Source: Lentisphaeria bacterium UBA4640
Lineage (GTDB): Bacteria > Verrucomicrobiota > Lentisphaeria > Victivallales > UBA1829
Direction of reading: 5' to 3'
Assembly (NCBI GenBank): GCA_002405835.1
Contig: DHMO01000053.1
Location: 122,395 to 157,595, forward strand
DNA: 35,201 nucleotides
Part shown: one piece after another, positions 24,522 through 33,174 of the stretch
Layout: every line of letters begins with the position of its first letter
Numbering within the stretch: the first letter of the stretch is position 1
Program-made: the position numbers and the translations under genes
The notes under the pieces: generated by a model
The model's database searches: none
What the model was told of the DNA's origin: nothing
What the model saw: the letters and a program-made list of their open reading frames with translations, nothing else

Positions 24522-26336
24522 TCAGATTTTTTTGACCACGGCGAGCAAAGCTCCGGACTGCACCTGATCCCCCTCCCGAACCTGGAAGCTGGCAAGCACA
24601 CCGTCAACAGGCGACTGCACTTCGGTTTCCATTTTCATGGATTCGAGGATCATGACTGCCTGATCCGCGCGCACCCGGTCGCCGGGATTGACCAGCATCC
24701 GGAGCACGATTCCGGGAAGCGCGGCGTTGATGTTCTCGAACTTTTCCGGCTTCCCCGCCGAAGCAGCCGTTGCGGGCGTCGCAACCGGAGCGGCATTCCC
24801 CTTCACCGTATAGGCAACCGGAACACCGTTGACCACGGCTCCGCCCTTGTCGAATTTGACGCAGTAGTCTTTCCCGTTGATGCTGACCGTCACTTCAGAG
24901 CGTCCCGCGCCGGACGAGACGGGCGCAGTTTCCGGATTTTTCACATTTTTGCGCACGCCGATCCGCCCCTCGCCTTTGAGGTAGGCAATTCCCTTCTCCT
25001 GACAGGTCGCCGCGATGAAGATATTTTCATCCGTAATCGGCAGTTTGTTTGCCTCCAGCATGGCAACGGCGGCCTTGCGCCCCTTCGCGGGATTGGCGTC
25101 ATTGAGGTCGAGCGGATTCTTTGTCGTCGGTTCCAGATGAAGCTGTTCAGAAGCAATCCGGACAACATCTGGATTCGGTCTGCCCGGAGTTTTGCCGAAA
25201 TAACCGAGCACCATTTTGCCGTATTCCTCCGCAATCTTCTTCCACGGTCCGAACATGACGTTGTTGAACGCCTGCTGGAAATAGAACTGCGAAACAGGTG
25301 TGACCGAGGTTCCGAATCCGCCTTTGGAGACGGTCTCGCCCATTGCTTCGATAATGTCGTGGTACTTCTCCATCAGGCCGTTGTCGCGCAGCATCTGCGT
25401 GTTCGCCGTGAGCGCTCCGCCGGGCATCGGACAGAACGGAATGATCGGGTCGACTTTGGTCGCCTCCGGCGGCATGAAATAATCCTTCAGCGCATTCTTG
25501 AGACTCTGCTCCAGGCGGATGATTTTCCGATAGTCAATATCAAGCGAAAATTCCGTTCCGCGCAGAGCATGCCACATGGTGAGAACGTCCGGCTGACAGG
25601 TTCCGCCCGAAAGCGGGGCAATTGAGAGGTCGATCTGATCCGCGCCGCCCTCCAGAGCGGCCTTGTAGCAGAGGACTCCGCAACCGGCTGTCTCGTGCGT
25701 GTGGAAAGCGATCGGGTATTTATCCCCGACCAGGCGCCGCGCCATCTTTATGGTATCGTAAACCTTTGCCGGACAGGATGTTCCGGAGGCGTCTTTGAAT
25801 GCGATGGAGTGGAACGGGATATCCGAATTGAGAATCCGGCGGAGAACACTTTCATAGAATTCAACGGTGTGTCCCTGGCATCCCGGCGGCAGCTCCATCA
25901 TGGTAACCGTGACTTCATGATGAAGCCCGGCCTCCGCGATGCATTTCCCGCTGTAGATCAGATTCTCCGCATCATTGAGCGCATCGAAGTTCCGGATTGT
26001 GGTTGTGCCGTGCTTCTTCATCAGCTGTGCATGAAGCCGGATGATGTCACGCGGCTGCGAATCAAGTCCGACGACATTGATGCCGCGCGCAAGTGTCTGC
26101 AGATTCGCGGAGGCGCCGGCGGCTTTGCGGAAATTGTCCATCACCGTAAAAGCGTCTTCGTTGGAATAGAAGTAAGCGGCCTGGAAGAGTGCTCCTCCAC
26201 CGGCTTCAAAGTGCTGAATGCCTGCCGCCGCGGCCTCCTCGACCACCGGCAGAAAATCTTTGGAAAAAACACGGGCGCCGATAACCGACTGAAAACCGTC
26301 ACGGAATGCAGTCAGCATAAAATTGATCTTTTTCAT
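24522..26336 (-). CDS. oadA: Oxaloacetate decarboxylase alpha subunit (biotin-dependent carboxyltransferase), divergent type
   Basis: OadA transfers the carboxyl group of oxaloacetate to biotin for the OadB pump. The 604-residue protein has the carboxyltransferase TIM barrel with metal ligands Asp13 (FRDGFQS) and His212/His214 (AFHTHETAGCG), the Lys181 expected to be carbamylated (FKDASGTSCP), a middle domain, an Ala/Pro hinge near residues 515-530, and a biotinyl domain with Lys568 in ILESMKMETEV, 36 residues from the end. The barrel is unusual: common OadA reads RGQNLLGYRHY and FRVFDAMND, whereas this one has LARGINVVGLDSQPRDIIRL and IRNFDALNDAENLIYSG. A spirochaete-like subgroup with this pattern is what I recall. 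Substrate could therefore be pyruvate or another 2-oxo acid. It is 50 bases downstream of the Ca2+ ATPase gene. Confidence 0.9.
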   Translation of the reverse strand: MKKINFMLTAFRDGFQSVIGARVFSKDFLPVVEEAAAAGIQHFEAGGGALFQAAYFYSNEDAFTVMDNFRKAAGASANLQTLARGINVVGLDSQPRDIIRLHAQLMKKHGTTTIRNFDALNDAENLIYSGKCIAEAGLHHEVTVTMMELPPGCQGHTVEFYESVLRRILNSDIPFHSIAFKDASGTSCPAKVYDTIKMARRLVGDKYPIAFHTHETAGCGVLCYKAALEGGADQIDLSIAPLSGGTCQPDVLTMWHALRGTEFSLDIDYRKIIRLEQSLKNALKDYFMPPEATKVDPIIPFCPMPGGALTANTQMLRDNGLMEKYHDIIEAMGETVSKGGFGTSVTPVSQFYFQQAFNNVMFGPWKKIAEEYGKMVLGYFGKTPGRPNPDVVRIASEQLHLEPTTKNPLDLNDANPAKGRKAAVAMLEANKLPITDENIFIAATCQEKGIAYLKGEGRIGVRKNVKNPETAPVSSGAGRSEVTVSINGKDYCVKFDKGGAVVNGVPVAYTVKGNAAPVATPATAASAGKPEKFENINAALPGIVLRMLVNPGDRVRADQAVMILESMKMETEVQSPVDGVLASFQVREGDQVQSGALLAVVKKI

Positions 26337-26386
26337 AAAAGCTCTTCTTGACTCCTTGAGTCATTTTCAGAACCGGAAAGCGGAAC

Positions 26387-29059
26387 TCAGAGGCTCCGTC
26401 CGGATAATTTGTCAGTCACACGGCGGAAGAAGCGGATCAGCTCCCCCGCCCACAGAATGATGGAAGTACTCAGAAACAGAATCAGCCATTGCGTCCAGCT
26501 GAGCGGGACTGTGCGGAAGACTCTTCCGCCGAACTGCACAATCAGGAACTGTCCCGCCAGAATGCAGACGGCGATCATCCAGAAAACCGGATTTTCCCGC
26601 AGGCGGGAAAAAACCGATTTTGCGGAACCGAAGCATTTGGCGTTCAGCAGGTTCCAGAACTGCAGCAGAACGAATCCCGTAAAGAGAAGCGTAAGCGTTT
26701 CCGTATTGTTTTCGCATCCGGCGGAACGGGCGTAAAGCAGGAACCCGATCACACATGCGAGGAAAAAGGCGGCTGTTCCGAAAATATTCCATGCCATTGA
26801 CGGCGAGACGATGAACGCGTGAGGATCACGCGGAGGTCTCTTCATGACCTCCGGATCCGGCGGTTCCGTCGCCAGAGCAAGGGCCGCGAAAGTATCCATG
26901 ATCAGATTGATCCAGAGCATCTGGATCACCGTAAGCGGAAGTTCCACTCCGATGAACGGACCGAGCAGAGCCATGCCGACCGCAGCTGCGTTGATTGTCA
27001 GCTGAAACAGAATGAAACGCTGGATGTTGAGATAGAGCGAACGTCCCCAGAGCACCGCTTTCGCAATGGTTCCGAAAGAGTCGTCCAGCAGAATAATGTC
27101 GGATGCTTCACGGGCGATCGCGGTTCCCGCCTTGCCCATTGCAATTCCGACGTCGGCGTAGTTCAGAGCCGGAGCGTCATTTGTGCCGTCTCCGGTCACA
27201 GCAACGACCTCTCCGTTTGCCTGAAGCGCCTTGACCAGCTTCATTTTGTCGTTCGGTCTGGCGCGCGCAATCAGATGCAGAGCGCCGACCCGTTCCCGGG
27301 TTTCCTCATCGGAAAGGGAATTGAATTCGCGGCCTTCCATGATTTCCTTGTTCAGATTCAAGCCGGAGTTCCAGAGTCCGATCTGCCGTCCGATTTCCCC
27401 CGCAGTCGCCGGAGTGTCACCGGTGACGATCTTCACATCGATCCCTGCGCTGCGGCAAACCTGAACCGCCTCCGGAACTTCCGGACGGACGGGATCCGCA
27501 ATGCTGACGAATCCGAGATAGATCAGATCTTTCGCTGCGCCGGTCAGGCTTTCCGCATCATCGCATTCGCGGTAAGCGAACGCAAGCGTGCGGCACCCTT
27601 TCGACTGGGCGGCGAGAAACTCCGCCGCAATCCGCGCCCGTTCCCCCGCCGTCAGAGGATGTGTCCCGCGGCTGTCCCGCACCAGCGCACTGTTGCCGAG
27701 GACGAATTCGGGTGCACCTTTCACATGCAGAATCTGTTTGCCGCAGACCGGGGAGACGCCGAGCGTTCCCATCATCTTGACTTCCGTTGAAAACGGAAAC
27801 TGGCGGACGGTTTGAAACGTTTCGCGGATTCCGGCGTAGGAAATTCCGTGTTCGTGCAGATAAATCAGAATCGCTCCCTCCGTCGGATTCCCGATCACCT
27901 GAACCGGTCCCTCTCCGGAGCTGAGATTGGCGGTGGAATTCACACAGAACGCTTCGTGAATCAGCTCCCGCACCTCTTCCCCCGCAGGGAAGAAAAGATC
28001 GCGGATACGCATCTGGTTCATGGTCAGAGTTCCGGTTTTATCCGTGCAGATCACCGTTGCCGCGCCGATCGTTTCGCAGGCATGGAGCTTGCGGACCAGA
28101 CAGCGGCTCGCGGTCATACGGCGCATACTGTATGCCAAACTCAATGTAACGCTCATCGCCAATCCTTCGGGAACAGCCACAACGATCAGTGTTATGGCGA
28201 TCATGAAGAAGGAGAGCAGCGTTCCGATTACACTGAGACTGGCATACCCGGAAAGCGTTCCCGGCAGTTCCCCGACTGCCACCGCGCGGACGACCAGGAG
28301 GATCAGCAGAAGCACGGAAAGTGAACTTCCGGCGACTGCAATCACCTTTCCCAGCCTGTTGAGCTGCCTCTGAAGCGGAGTCACTGTATCCGTGATCTCC
28401 GAGGCCGCAATGGCGGTCCTGCCGATTTCCGTTTGCGCACCGACCGAGACAACCTCCGCATATGCGCTTCCTTCCAGCACCGTTGAACCCCGGAGCAGAA
28501 GATCGCACGCATATGCGGAGCCCCCCGATTCAACAGACACACCGCTTCCGGAGACCGATTTGGCGACCGGCTCGGGTTCCCCCGTGAATTTGGATTCATC
28601 CACATGAAGATTGACCGATTCCAGAACCTTGCTGTCCGCGGGAATCTCCTCCCCCGTCTCCACGAAGATCACATCCCCGACGACGAGATCCTGCTTGGGA
28701 ATCATCCCGAATCTGCCGCAGCGGATCGTCTTGACCGGCTCCGAATCCTCAACCCGGTTCAGAATCTCAAACTCCTTCCCGGCACGGTATTCATTCAAAA
28801 AAGCGATGCCGACCGAGAGACACACCGCCAGCAGGATTCCCAGGCTCTCGATCACTGCACCCGTAAAAACGGAGATCAGAGCGGCGGCGATCAGAATCAG
28901 AATCACCGGATCGCGGAATTTCTCCAGAAGAAGTTTCCAGACGGGCTTCCCGGGAGCGGGTTCCAAATTGTTGGATCCGTGCTCCGCCCGGCTGGCAATC
29001 ACCTTTTTTCTCGTCAATCCCTGATAGCGGCATGTCTTCTCAGCGGTATTCGCAGTCAT
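26387..29059 (-). CDS. P-type Ca2+-transporting ATPase, PMCA-like (P-IIB)
   Basis: A cation pump, most likely exporting Ca2+ from the cytoplasm, driven by ATP. The 890-residue protein has an actuator domain with FTGEPEPV (Glu161), membrane helix 4 VVAVPEGLAMSVTLSLAY, the phosphorylated Asp340 in ICTDKTGTLTMNQM, nucleotide binding HVKGAPEFVL, hinge VTGDGTNDAPALNYADVGIA, and helix 6 MLWINLIMDTFAALALATEP. PEGL and NLIMDTFA-LALATEPP follow the plasma-membrane pump (PMCA) rather than SERCA; in PMCA the helix-4 motif continues PL, here AM. There is no calmodulin-binding tail. AAGGA lies 12 bases before the ATG. It is followed by oadA, possibly in one transcript; downstream of it is a small palindrome GACTC-AAG-GAGTC. 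Confidence 0.93.
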   Translation of the reverse strand: MTANTAEKTCRYQGLTRKKVIASRAEHGSNNLEPAPGKPVWKLLLEKFRDPVILILIAAALISVFTGAVIESLGILLAVCLSVGIAFLNEYRAGKEFEILNRVEDSEPVKTIRCGRFGMIPKQDLVVGDVIFVETGEEIPADSKVLESVNLHVDESKFTGEPEPVAKSVSGSGVSVESGGSAYACDLLLRGSTVLEGSAYAEVVSVGAQTEIGRTAIAASEITDTVTPLQRQLNRLGKVIAVAGSSLSVLLLILLVVRAVAVGELPGTLSGYASLSVIGTLLSFFMIAITLIVVAVPEGLAMSVTLSLAYSMRRMTASRCLVRKLHACETIGAATVICTDKTGTLTMNQMRIRDLFFPAGEEVRELIHEAFCVNSTANLSSGEGPVQVIGNPTEGAILIYLHEHGISYAGIRETFQTVRQFPFSTEVKMMGTLGVSPVCGKQILHVKGAPEFVLGNSALVRDSRGTHPLTAGERARIAAEFLAAQSKGCRTLAFAYRECDDAESLTGAAKDLIYLGFVSIADPVRPEVPEAVQVCRSAGIDVKIVTGDTPATAGEIGRQIGLWNSGLNLNKEIMEGREFNSLSDEETRERVGALHLIARARPNDKMKLVKALQANGEVVAVTGDGTNDAPALNYADVGIAMGKAGTAIAREASDIILLDDSFGTIAKAVLWGRSLYLNIQRFILFQLTINAAAVGMALLGPFIGVELPLTVIQMLWINLIMDTFAALALATEPPDPEVMKRPPRDPHAFIVSPSMAWNIFGTAAFFLACVIGFLLYARSAGCENNTETLTLLFTGFVLLQFWNLLNAKCFGSAKSVFSRLRENPVFWMIAVCILAGQFLIVQFGGRVFRTVPLSWTQWLILFLSTSIILWAGELIRFFRRVTDKLSGRSL

Positions 29060-29143
29060 TTATCCAAATAGTCCTTCCGGAAACGGCGCACTTCCCCCCC
29101 TGATGAAGCAAAAAAGCACCGTTTCAAGTCTTGTGTCTGTTGA

Positions 29144-29195
29144 TTTCAGAATCCCGGTGATTCTGAAAGATAGGCGGAATATGGGCTCATATTCC
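29144..29195. repeat. Two adjacent hairpins between the small secreted protein and the Ca2+ ATPase genes
   Basis: TTTCAGAATC-CCGGT-GATTCTGAAA (29144-29168) and GGAATATG-GGCT-CATATTCC (29176-29195) are both perfect inverted repeats seven bases apart. Neither is followed by a T-run on either strand. They could end transcription of the upstream gene, act as an operator pair, or structure the ATPase leader. Confidence 0.55.
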
Positions 29196-29212
29196 TTGAA
29201 TCTGAATGGAAA

Positions 29213-29611
29213 TCAGGCACACCGCGGCCCGGCGCGTGCCGGAATCACTTCGGTGAATACGATCTTGGAGTAGGAAAATGGAAGACTGTACAAATTCCGG
29301 GATGCGGACGGCATCTCCGGTTCTTCTGCGGGTGCCAGAAGCGGCAGAACCGCGAACAGAAGCTGAACGGTGAAATACTGCTGAATGCGTTTCTGATTCA
29401 GCGCACGCAAAGCGCTTGCGCCCTGCGAGAAATAGAGATCGTGAATTGCCGCATTGTCTGCATCCAGCAGATTCTGATTTTCCGCTTCGAAGATCTGAAT
29501 CAGTTTTGCACTGTTGATTTTTGCGGGGAAGGATGGTCCGTGAAATGCAGCAAAGGATGCAGCCGTGAAAATCACGGTCAGCAGGCCAGCCAGAATTGCA
29601 AATCGTTTCAT
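29213..29611 (-). CDS. Small secreted protein of unknown function
   Basis: A 132-residue protein with a clear Sec signal peptide (KRF, then AILAGLLTVIFTAASFA, cut before AFHGP) and no lipobox. The mature part has a helical, amphipathic stretch (AKLIQIFEAENQNLLDADNA), LYFSQGASALRALNQKRIQQ, and a hydrophobic run FTVQLLFAVLPLLA that could be a second membrane segment or a buried helix. I do not recognise any family. A nearly perfect promoter upstream and a purine-rich AGAGA segment before the ATG argue that it is a real gene. It sits between the glycosidase gene and the Ca2+ ATPase gene, with hairpins on both sides, so is probably transcribed alone. Confidence 0.65.
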   Translation of the reverse strand: MKRFAILAGLLTVIFTAASFAAFHGPSFPAKINSAKLIQIFEAENQNLLDADNAAIHDLYFSQGASALRALNQKRIQQYFTVQLLFAVLPLLAPAEEPEMPSASRNLYSLPFSYSKIVFTEVIPARAGPRCA

Positions 29612-29640
29612 CGCTTCAATCTCTTTTTCAGTTTTGCGGT

Positions 29641-29669
29641 AATATAATGCCGTGTCTTTATTTTTTCAA
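29641..29669 (-). promoter_or_regulatory. Sigma-70-type promoter of the small secreted protein gene
   Basis: TTGAAA (29664-29669), a 17-base spacer and TATATT (29641-29646) on the minus strand; transcription would begin about 23 bases before the ATG at 29611. Confidence 0.65.
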
Positions 29670-29772
29670 GGAGCTTCCGCAGATTCCTGAAAAACATTTT
29701 TCTCTGATTTATGGAAAAGATCATGCCGTCTCATGCTGATACTGCAATCTGCGCACCACGTGCAGCAATTTC

Positions 29773-29800
29773 CAGCGGAGAAGCAGGAGCTTCTCCGCTG
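29773..29800 (-). terminator. Perfect 12-base hairpin after the large glycosidase gene
   Basis: CAGCGGAGAAGC, loop AGGA and GCTTCTCCGCTG lie ten bases past the glycosidase stop. The stem is strong but no T-run follows, the same T-less style as the hairpin after GH116. Confidence 0.6.
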
Positions 29801-29810
29801 AATGGAGCAT

Positions 29811-32800
29811 TTACCGGATTTCAAAATAAACGGTATTGCCGTCTCTGGCGGTGTCAACAGTGAAGGTGGCAATATCGCCTTTCACGCTGACCGGAGCAAT
29901 GCTCTTCCCGGTCGGGATGCCTTCCAGAGAGAGCGGATAGAGCTTCAATCCGGCGGCGTTTGCATTGCGGATACGGACGGTAAATTTTGAATTGCGGAGA
30001 AGCGACGGAATGGTTCCGAGGCTCTCCAGCTGAGTCATATCCTTGTCCGTGAATGCCATATCTGTGTTGAGAGCATTTGTCAGACGCACCAGCAGCAGGC
30101 GTTTCGCCGAGCGGATCGGCGCCATGCCGTCAACCGCGGCGAGCGTAAGGTTGCCTTCAACGTCGTGAGATACAACCTCGAAATCCGACAGTTTCGCCGT
30201 CGCTCCGGCAAGTCCGCATATTCCCTGAAGCCGAGGCGTATTGACGGACATGAAGAATTTCTCCATGTCCATGTAAAGCTCTTTCGTGGAGCTTTCAAAA
30301 ATGTTTTCGCCGTTCGAACGGTTGTCCTGCGTCAGAACGCCTTTCTTCTTCAGTTCGGCAATCGTTTCGCTGATGTTCCGGGTCGCGCCGACAGCTTCGG
30401 TGAAGAAGCCTTCGATGCGCATCTTGCCGCCGCCGAGCGACGGAATCACAACCTCGTTTTTTGCTGCGGGCCGAATCTGCTTCGGAGCGTCCACGCTTTC
30501 CTGCCAATATCCCGTCAGCAGGGAGAGGACCGTCTGCTCCGGCGCGGGCGCGGCGAGCGGATCGGTTGCAAAAACGGAAGTCCGGTCCGCCGTGATGCGG
30601 ATGAAGTTTTTCGCCGGCTGAACGTCTCCGCGGATATACATGAAATAGGTCAGCAGCTGCGAAGCGTCGCCCAGCGGGTCGGTTGATTGCCGGAACGGCG
30701 ACAGCGTCGACGAATGCCACGGTTCCTTGCGTGTGTTGGAGAAGAGGATCCGCTTTACCGGTTCCGCCCAGACGGTGAGTCCGTCGATGCTGTTCAGCGC
30801 GGCGTATGCACCGATCATGAACGAGCGTTCGTAGCGGTAGCGGTTCCAGAACGGCTGATCGTATTCGGAACAGATGAAGGGTTTGTTGAAGTGTCGCGCC
30901 CCCGCAAGCGTGCGGAAGAACTGGTTGCCGGTATTGATCGCGCTCATCTGGCGGTTGTAGCCGCCGCGTCCCTGAATGTTGCCGAGCGGATGATCGTGAT
31001 AGATGTGCATGCTCACAAAATCCATTTCGCGGCGGATGAAGTGATACGTCATGGATTTGACGAAGTTCATGGTTTCGCCGAGATAGCCTTTCGCGCCGGT
31101 TTTCGCGAGCACGCTCTTTTCCCATTTCAGGAGCTCCACGCTCTTCTGATAGAGGAATTCGTTGACATCCTCGTTTTTGTTTTTCACGTCGAAGCACGGG
31201 ATTTCATCGAACGATGCGAATTTCGTTTTCCACTTCGCATTGTATGCGTCAATCGTTTTGTAGCGGTTCTTCAGAAATTCGCGGTAGGGACCGATGACGA
31301 CCTTCTGGTCGCGCGGGACGATGTTCTTGAAATTGAACGCGAATTCCTGCTCGTTGTCCGCTCCGTAGAGCAGAATGACGGGGTCCTCCTTCCAGAGGCG
31401 TCCGTTGTATTTGTTCTTGTGGTTCAGCAGTTTGACGACGCCCATTTCCCAGTTGTCGCGGAACTTTTTGTCGAAGTAGATGCCGAAGGAGACATTCGGT
31501 TCATTGTCGCCGAACGGGTGCGGCGGATTGCCCCACGGGAGTTCCTTGTAGGTGAAGAATCCGCTCCGGCGCGGCATGAGAATCAGATCGACGTAGATTC
31601 CGTTTTTTGCGCAGAGATCGAAGAAGTAATCGAAGAGATCCAGCGCCTGTTCATTGAATTCGCCGACTCTGGTCATGCCTTTCATGACGGCGCTCACGTA
31701 GATCTGAAGCATATTGTAGCCGTGCAGCTTCATATCCTCCACATACGTCTTGATTTTCTCTTTGGTATCCAGCGAGCGCGGATAGCCGAGATTGATTTGT
31801 CCTGTGGCGCAGAAGAAACGCATCGGCGCAGTCATGTCGTTTTTGCGGTAAAAGCGGTTGCCCCTGATGACGATCCGGGTCTCTTCCGTGACTGGCTGAC
31901 AGTCGGCGTACGGGGTGACGTCGAGCACGGAACCGGGTTTGCGGTAATGGTAGTCCATCGTCCGGAGGGGCTGCTGCCATTCAGCGTTCGCCTTGATGAT
32001 GAGCGGCTGTTTCTTTTCCACGGCGGCAAGATCGTATTTCGTTTCGGAAAGTGTCGCTCCGGCGATGATCCAGACCTTGTCTTCGTTATCGGAAATGAAG
32101 CGGACGGAAACAATCTTCTGATCCGTCTGCGGCAGGGCGTAGCGGGTGGCATAGAGCACATATTCCGCGCTCCGTCCCTTGACGCGGAGGGCGTCGCTGC
32201 CGTTCGTCACGGGTTTGCCCTGATACCAGTCGCCGAGGTCGCGTCCGACAATTACGGGCAGTTCGGTTTTTGCGCCGGATTCGGTTGTGACGATGATCCG
32301 TCCGGCCGATGAACCGTTTGCGCCCGGATAGCTGAGCGCGTGGAGCACATAGAGATAGTTCGCTTTCGTCGGCGCGACGGGGATTTCCTGTTCGAGAATT
32401 CCGTTCGGGTTGCGGGTCGCCGAGCGCATGACCATGACGTTTTTTTTATTCGGGTTGAGATTGTCGACGGGGATGCAGAACGGAGCCCCGCTGATGAAAT
32501 TTTTGCGGAATTCCGGTTCGAAAGCGCGCCCGTCCAGCATCGGTCCCTGATCGGTCCATCCGCCTGTTCCATCACCGGCGACGGAGTCGCGGACCGCCCG
32601 GTTCGCATAGCTCGCCACCGGAACAGGTGCGCCGAGAACATCGAGATTCAGATTGCGGATTTCGAATTCTCCGGCGGTTTGTTCAAAGCCGATCAGGAGA
32701 TGCAGACGCCCGGTGTTCGCCGGGATGTTCATCGCACATTTTTTCCGGGTCCACTGTCTGTCCGAAGGAGAGACGTTGAATCCGGCGTAAATGTCGCGTT

Positions 32801-33140
32801 CTCCTTTCGGGGTTTGGGCGCGGAACAGAATACGTCCGGTTGCCGGCAGTCCCGGATCTTTTTTGATCCAGCGGACTTCGGCGGAGAACTCGATTAGTTT
32901 CCCCGCATACTCTTTGACGGGCAGTGAGAAACGCGCGCCTTTCTGGAACAGAGATTTTCCGTTCGGAAGCGGAATCACAAAACTTCCTTTTTCCGCTTCG
33001 GCGGAGGTCGCTGTGCAGAAAAGCGTGTTTTTATCCCACCGGAAATCCGCCGGAGTCCGGAAGTCCGCGGGAGTCAGTTCTTTGGCGGGAAGCAGCATCC
33101 ACGCAAGGGCGGATGTCATGGAGAACAGAGTTTTTTTCAT
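29811..33140 (-). CDS. Large secreted clan GH-A-like glycoside hydrolase, family unassigned
   Basis: A 1109-residue exported protein predicted to cut a polysaccharide or glycan outside the cytoplasm. It has a Sec signal peptide (KKTLFSMTSALAWMLLPA), two beta-sandwich-like regions (about 30-180 and 200-410), a TIM-barrel region (about 450-830) and a C-terminal beta region. In the barrel, strand 4 ends in LLYGADNEQEF, where Glu597 follows Asn as in the Asn-Glu acid/base pair of clan GH-A, and FICSEYDQPFW carries Glu759 in the position of the strand-7 nucleophile. DFVSMHIYHDHPLGN between them fits strand 6. I cannot place it in a CAZy family (GH5-, GH39- or GH42-like are options). ATG at 33140 has AAAGGA seven bases before; a TTG at 33143 is less likely. 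It follows the pseudopilin gene by 34 bases. Confidence 0.75.
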   Translation of the reverse strand: MKKTLFSMTSALAWMLLPAKELTPADFRTPADFRWDKNTLFCTATSAEAEKGSFVIPLPNGKSLFQKGARFSLPVKEYAGKLIEFSAEVRWIKKDPGLPATGRILFRAQTPKGERDIYAGFNVSPSDRQWTRKKCAMNIPANTGRLHLLIGFEQTAGEFEIRNLNLDVLGAPVPVASYANRAVRDSVAGDGTGGWTDQGPMLDGRAFEPEFRKNFISGAPFCIPVDNLNPNKKNVMVMRSATRNPNGILEQEIPVAPTKANYLYVLHALSYPGANGSSAGRIIVTTESGAKTELPVIVGRDLGDWYQGKPVTNGSDALRVKGRSAEYVLYATRYALPQTDQKIVSVRFISDNEDKVWIIAGATLSETKYDLAAVEKKQPLIIKANAEWQQPLRTMDYHYRKPGSVLDVTPYADCQPVTEETRIVIRGNRFYRKNDMTAPMRFFCATGQINLGYPRSLDTKEKIKTYVEDMKLHGYNMLQIYVSAVMKGMTRVGEFNEQALDLFDYFFDLCAKNGIYVDLILMPRRSGFFTYKELPWGNPPHPFGDNEPNVSFGIYFDKKFRDNWEMGVVKLLNHKNKYNGRLWKEDPVILLYGADNEQEFAFNFKNIVPRDQKVVIGPYREFLKNRYKTIDAYNAKWKTKFASFDEIPCFDVKNKNEDVNEFLYQKSVELLKWEKSVLAKTGAKGYLGETMNFVKSMTYHFIRREMDFVSMHIYHDHPLGNIQGRGGYNRQMSAINTGNQFFRTLAGARHFNKPFICSEYDQPFWNRYRYERSFMIGAYAALNSIDGLTVWAEPVKRILFSNTRKEPWHSSTLSPFRQSTDPLGDASQLLTYFMYIRGDVQPAKNFIRITADRTSVFATDPLAAPAPEQTVLSLLTGYWQESVDAPKQIRPAAKNEVVIPSLGGGKMRIEGFFTEAVGATRNISETIAELKKKGVLTQDNRSNGENIFESSTKELYMDMEKFFMSVNTPRLQGICGLAGATAKLSDFEVVSHDVEGNLTLAAVDGMAPIRSAKRLLLVRLTNALNTDMAFTDKDMTQLESLGTIPSLLRNSKFTVRIRNANAAGLKLYPLSLEGIPTGKSIAPVSVKGDIATFTVDTARDGNTVYFEIR

Positions 33141-33174
33141 CAAAATTTCCTTTGCATGTTAAAGTGACGTGGTG

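Noticed and set aside
24189..25625. A 478-codon plus-strand frame across oadB and oadA
   Set aside because: It spans the intergenic gap of two certain genes and gives a His/Arg-rich product typical of an antisense shadow.
30687..32312. A 541-codon open frame on the plus strand inside the large glycosidase gene
   Set aside because: Its product is an RV/FVE-rich shadow without motifs; the minus-strand frame has a signal peptide and catalytic motifs.
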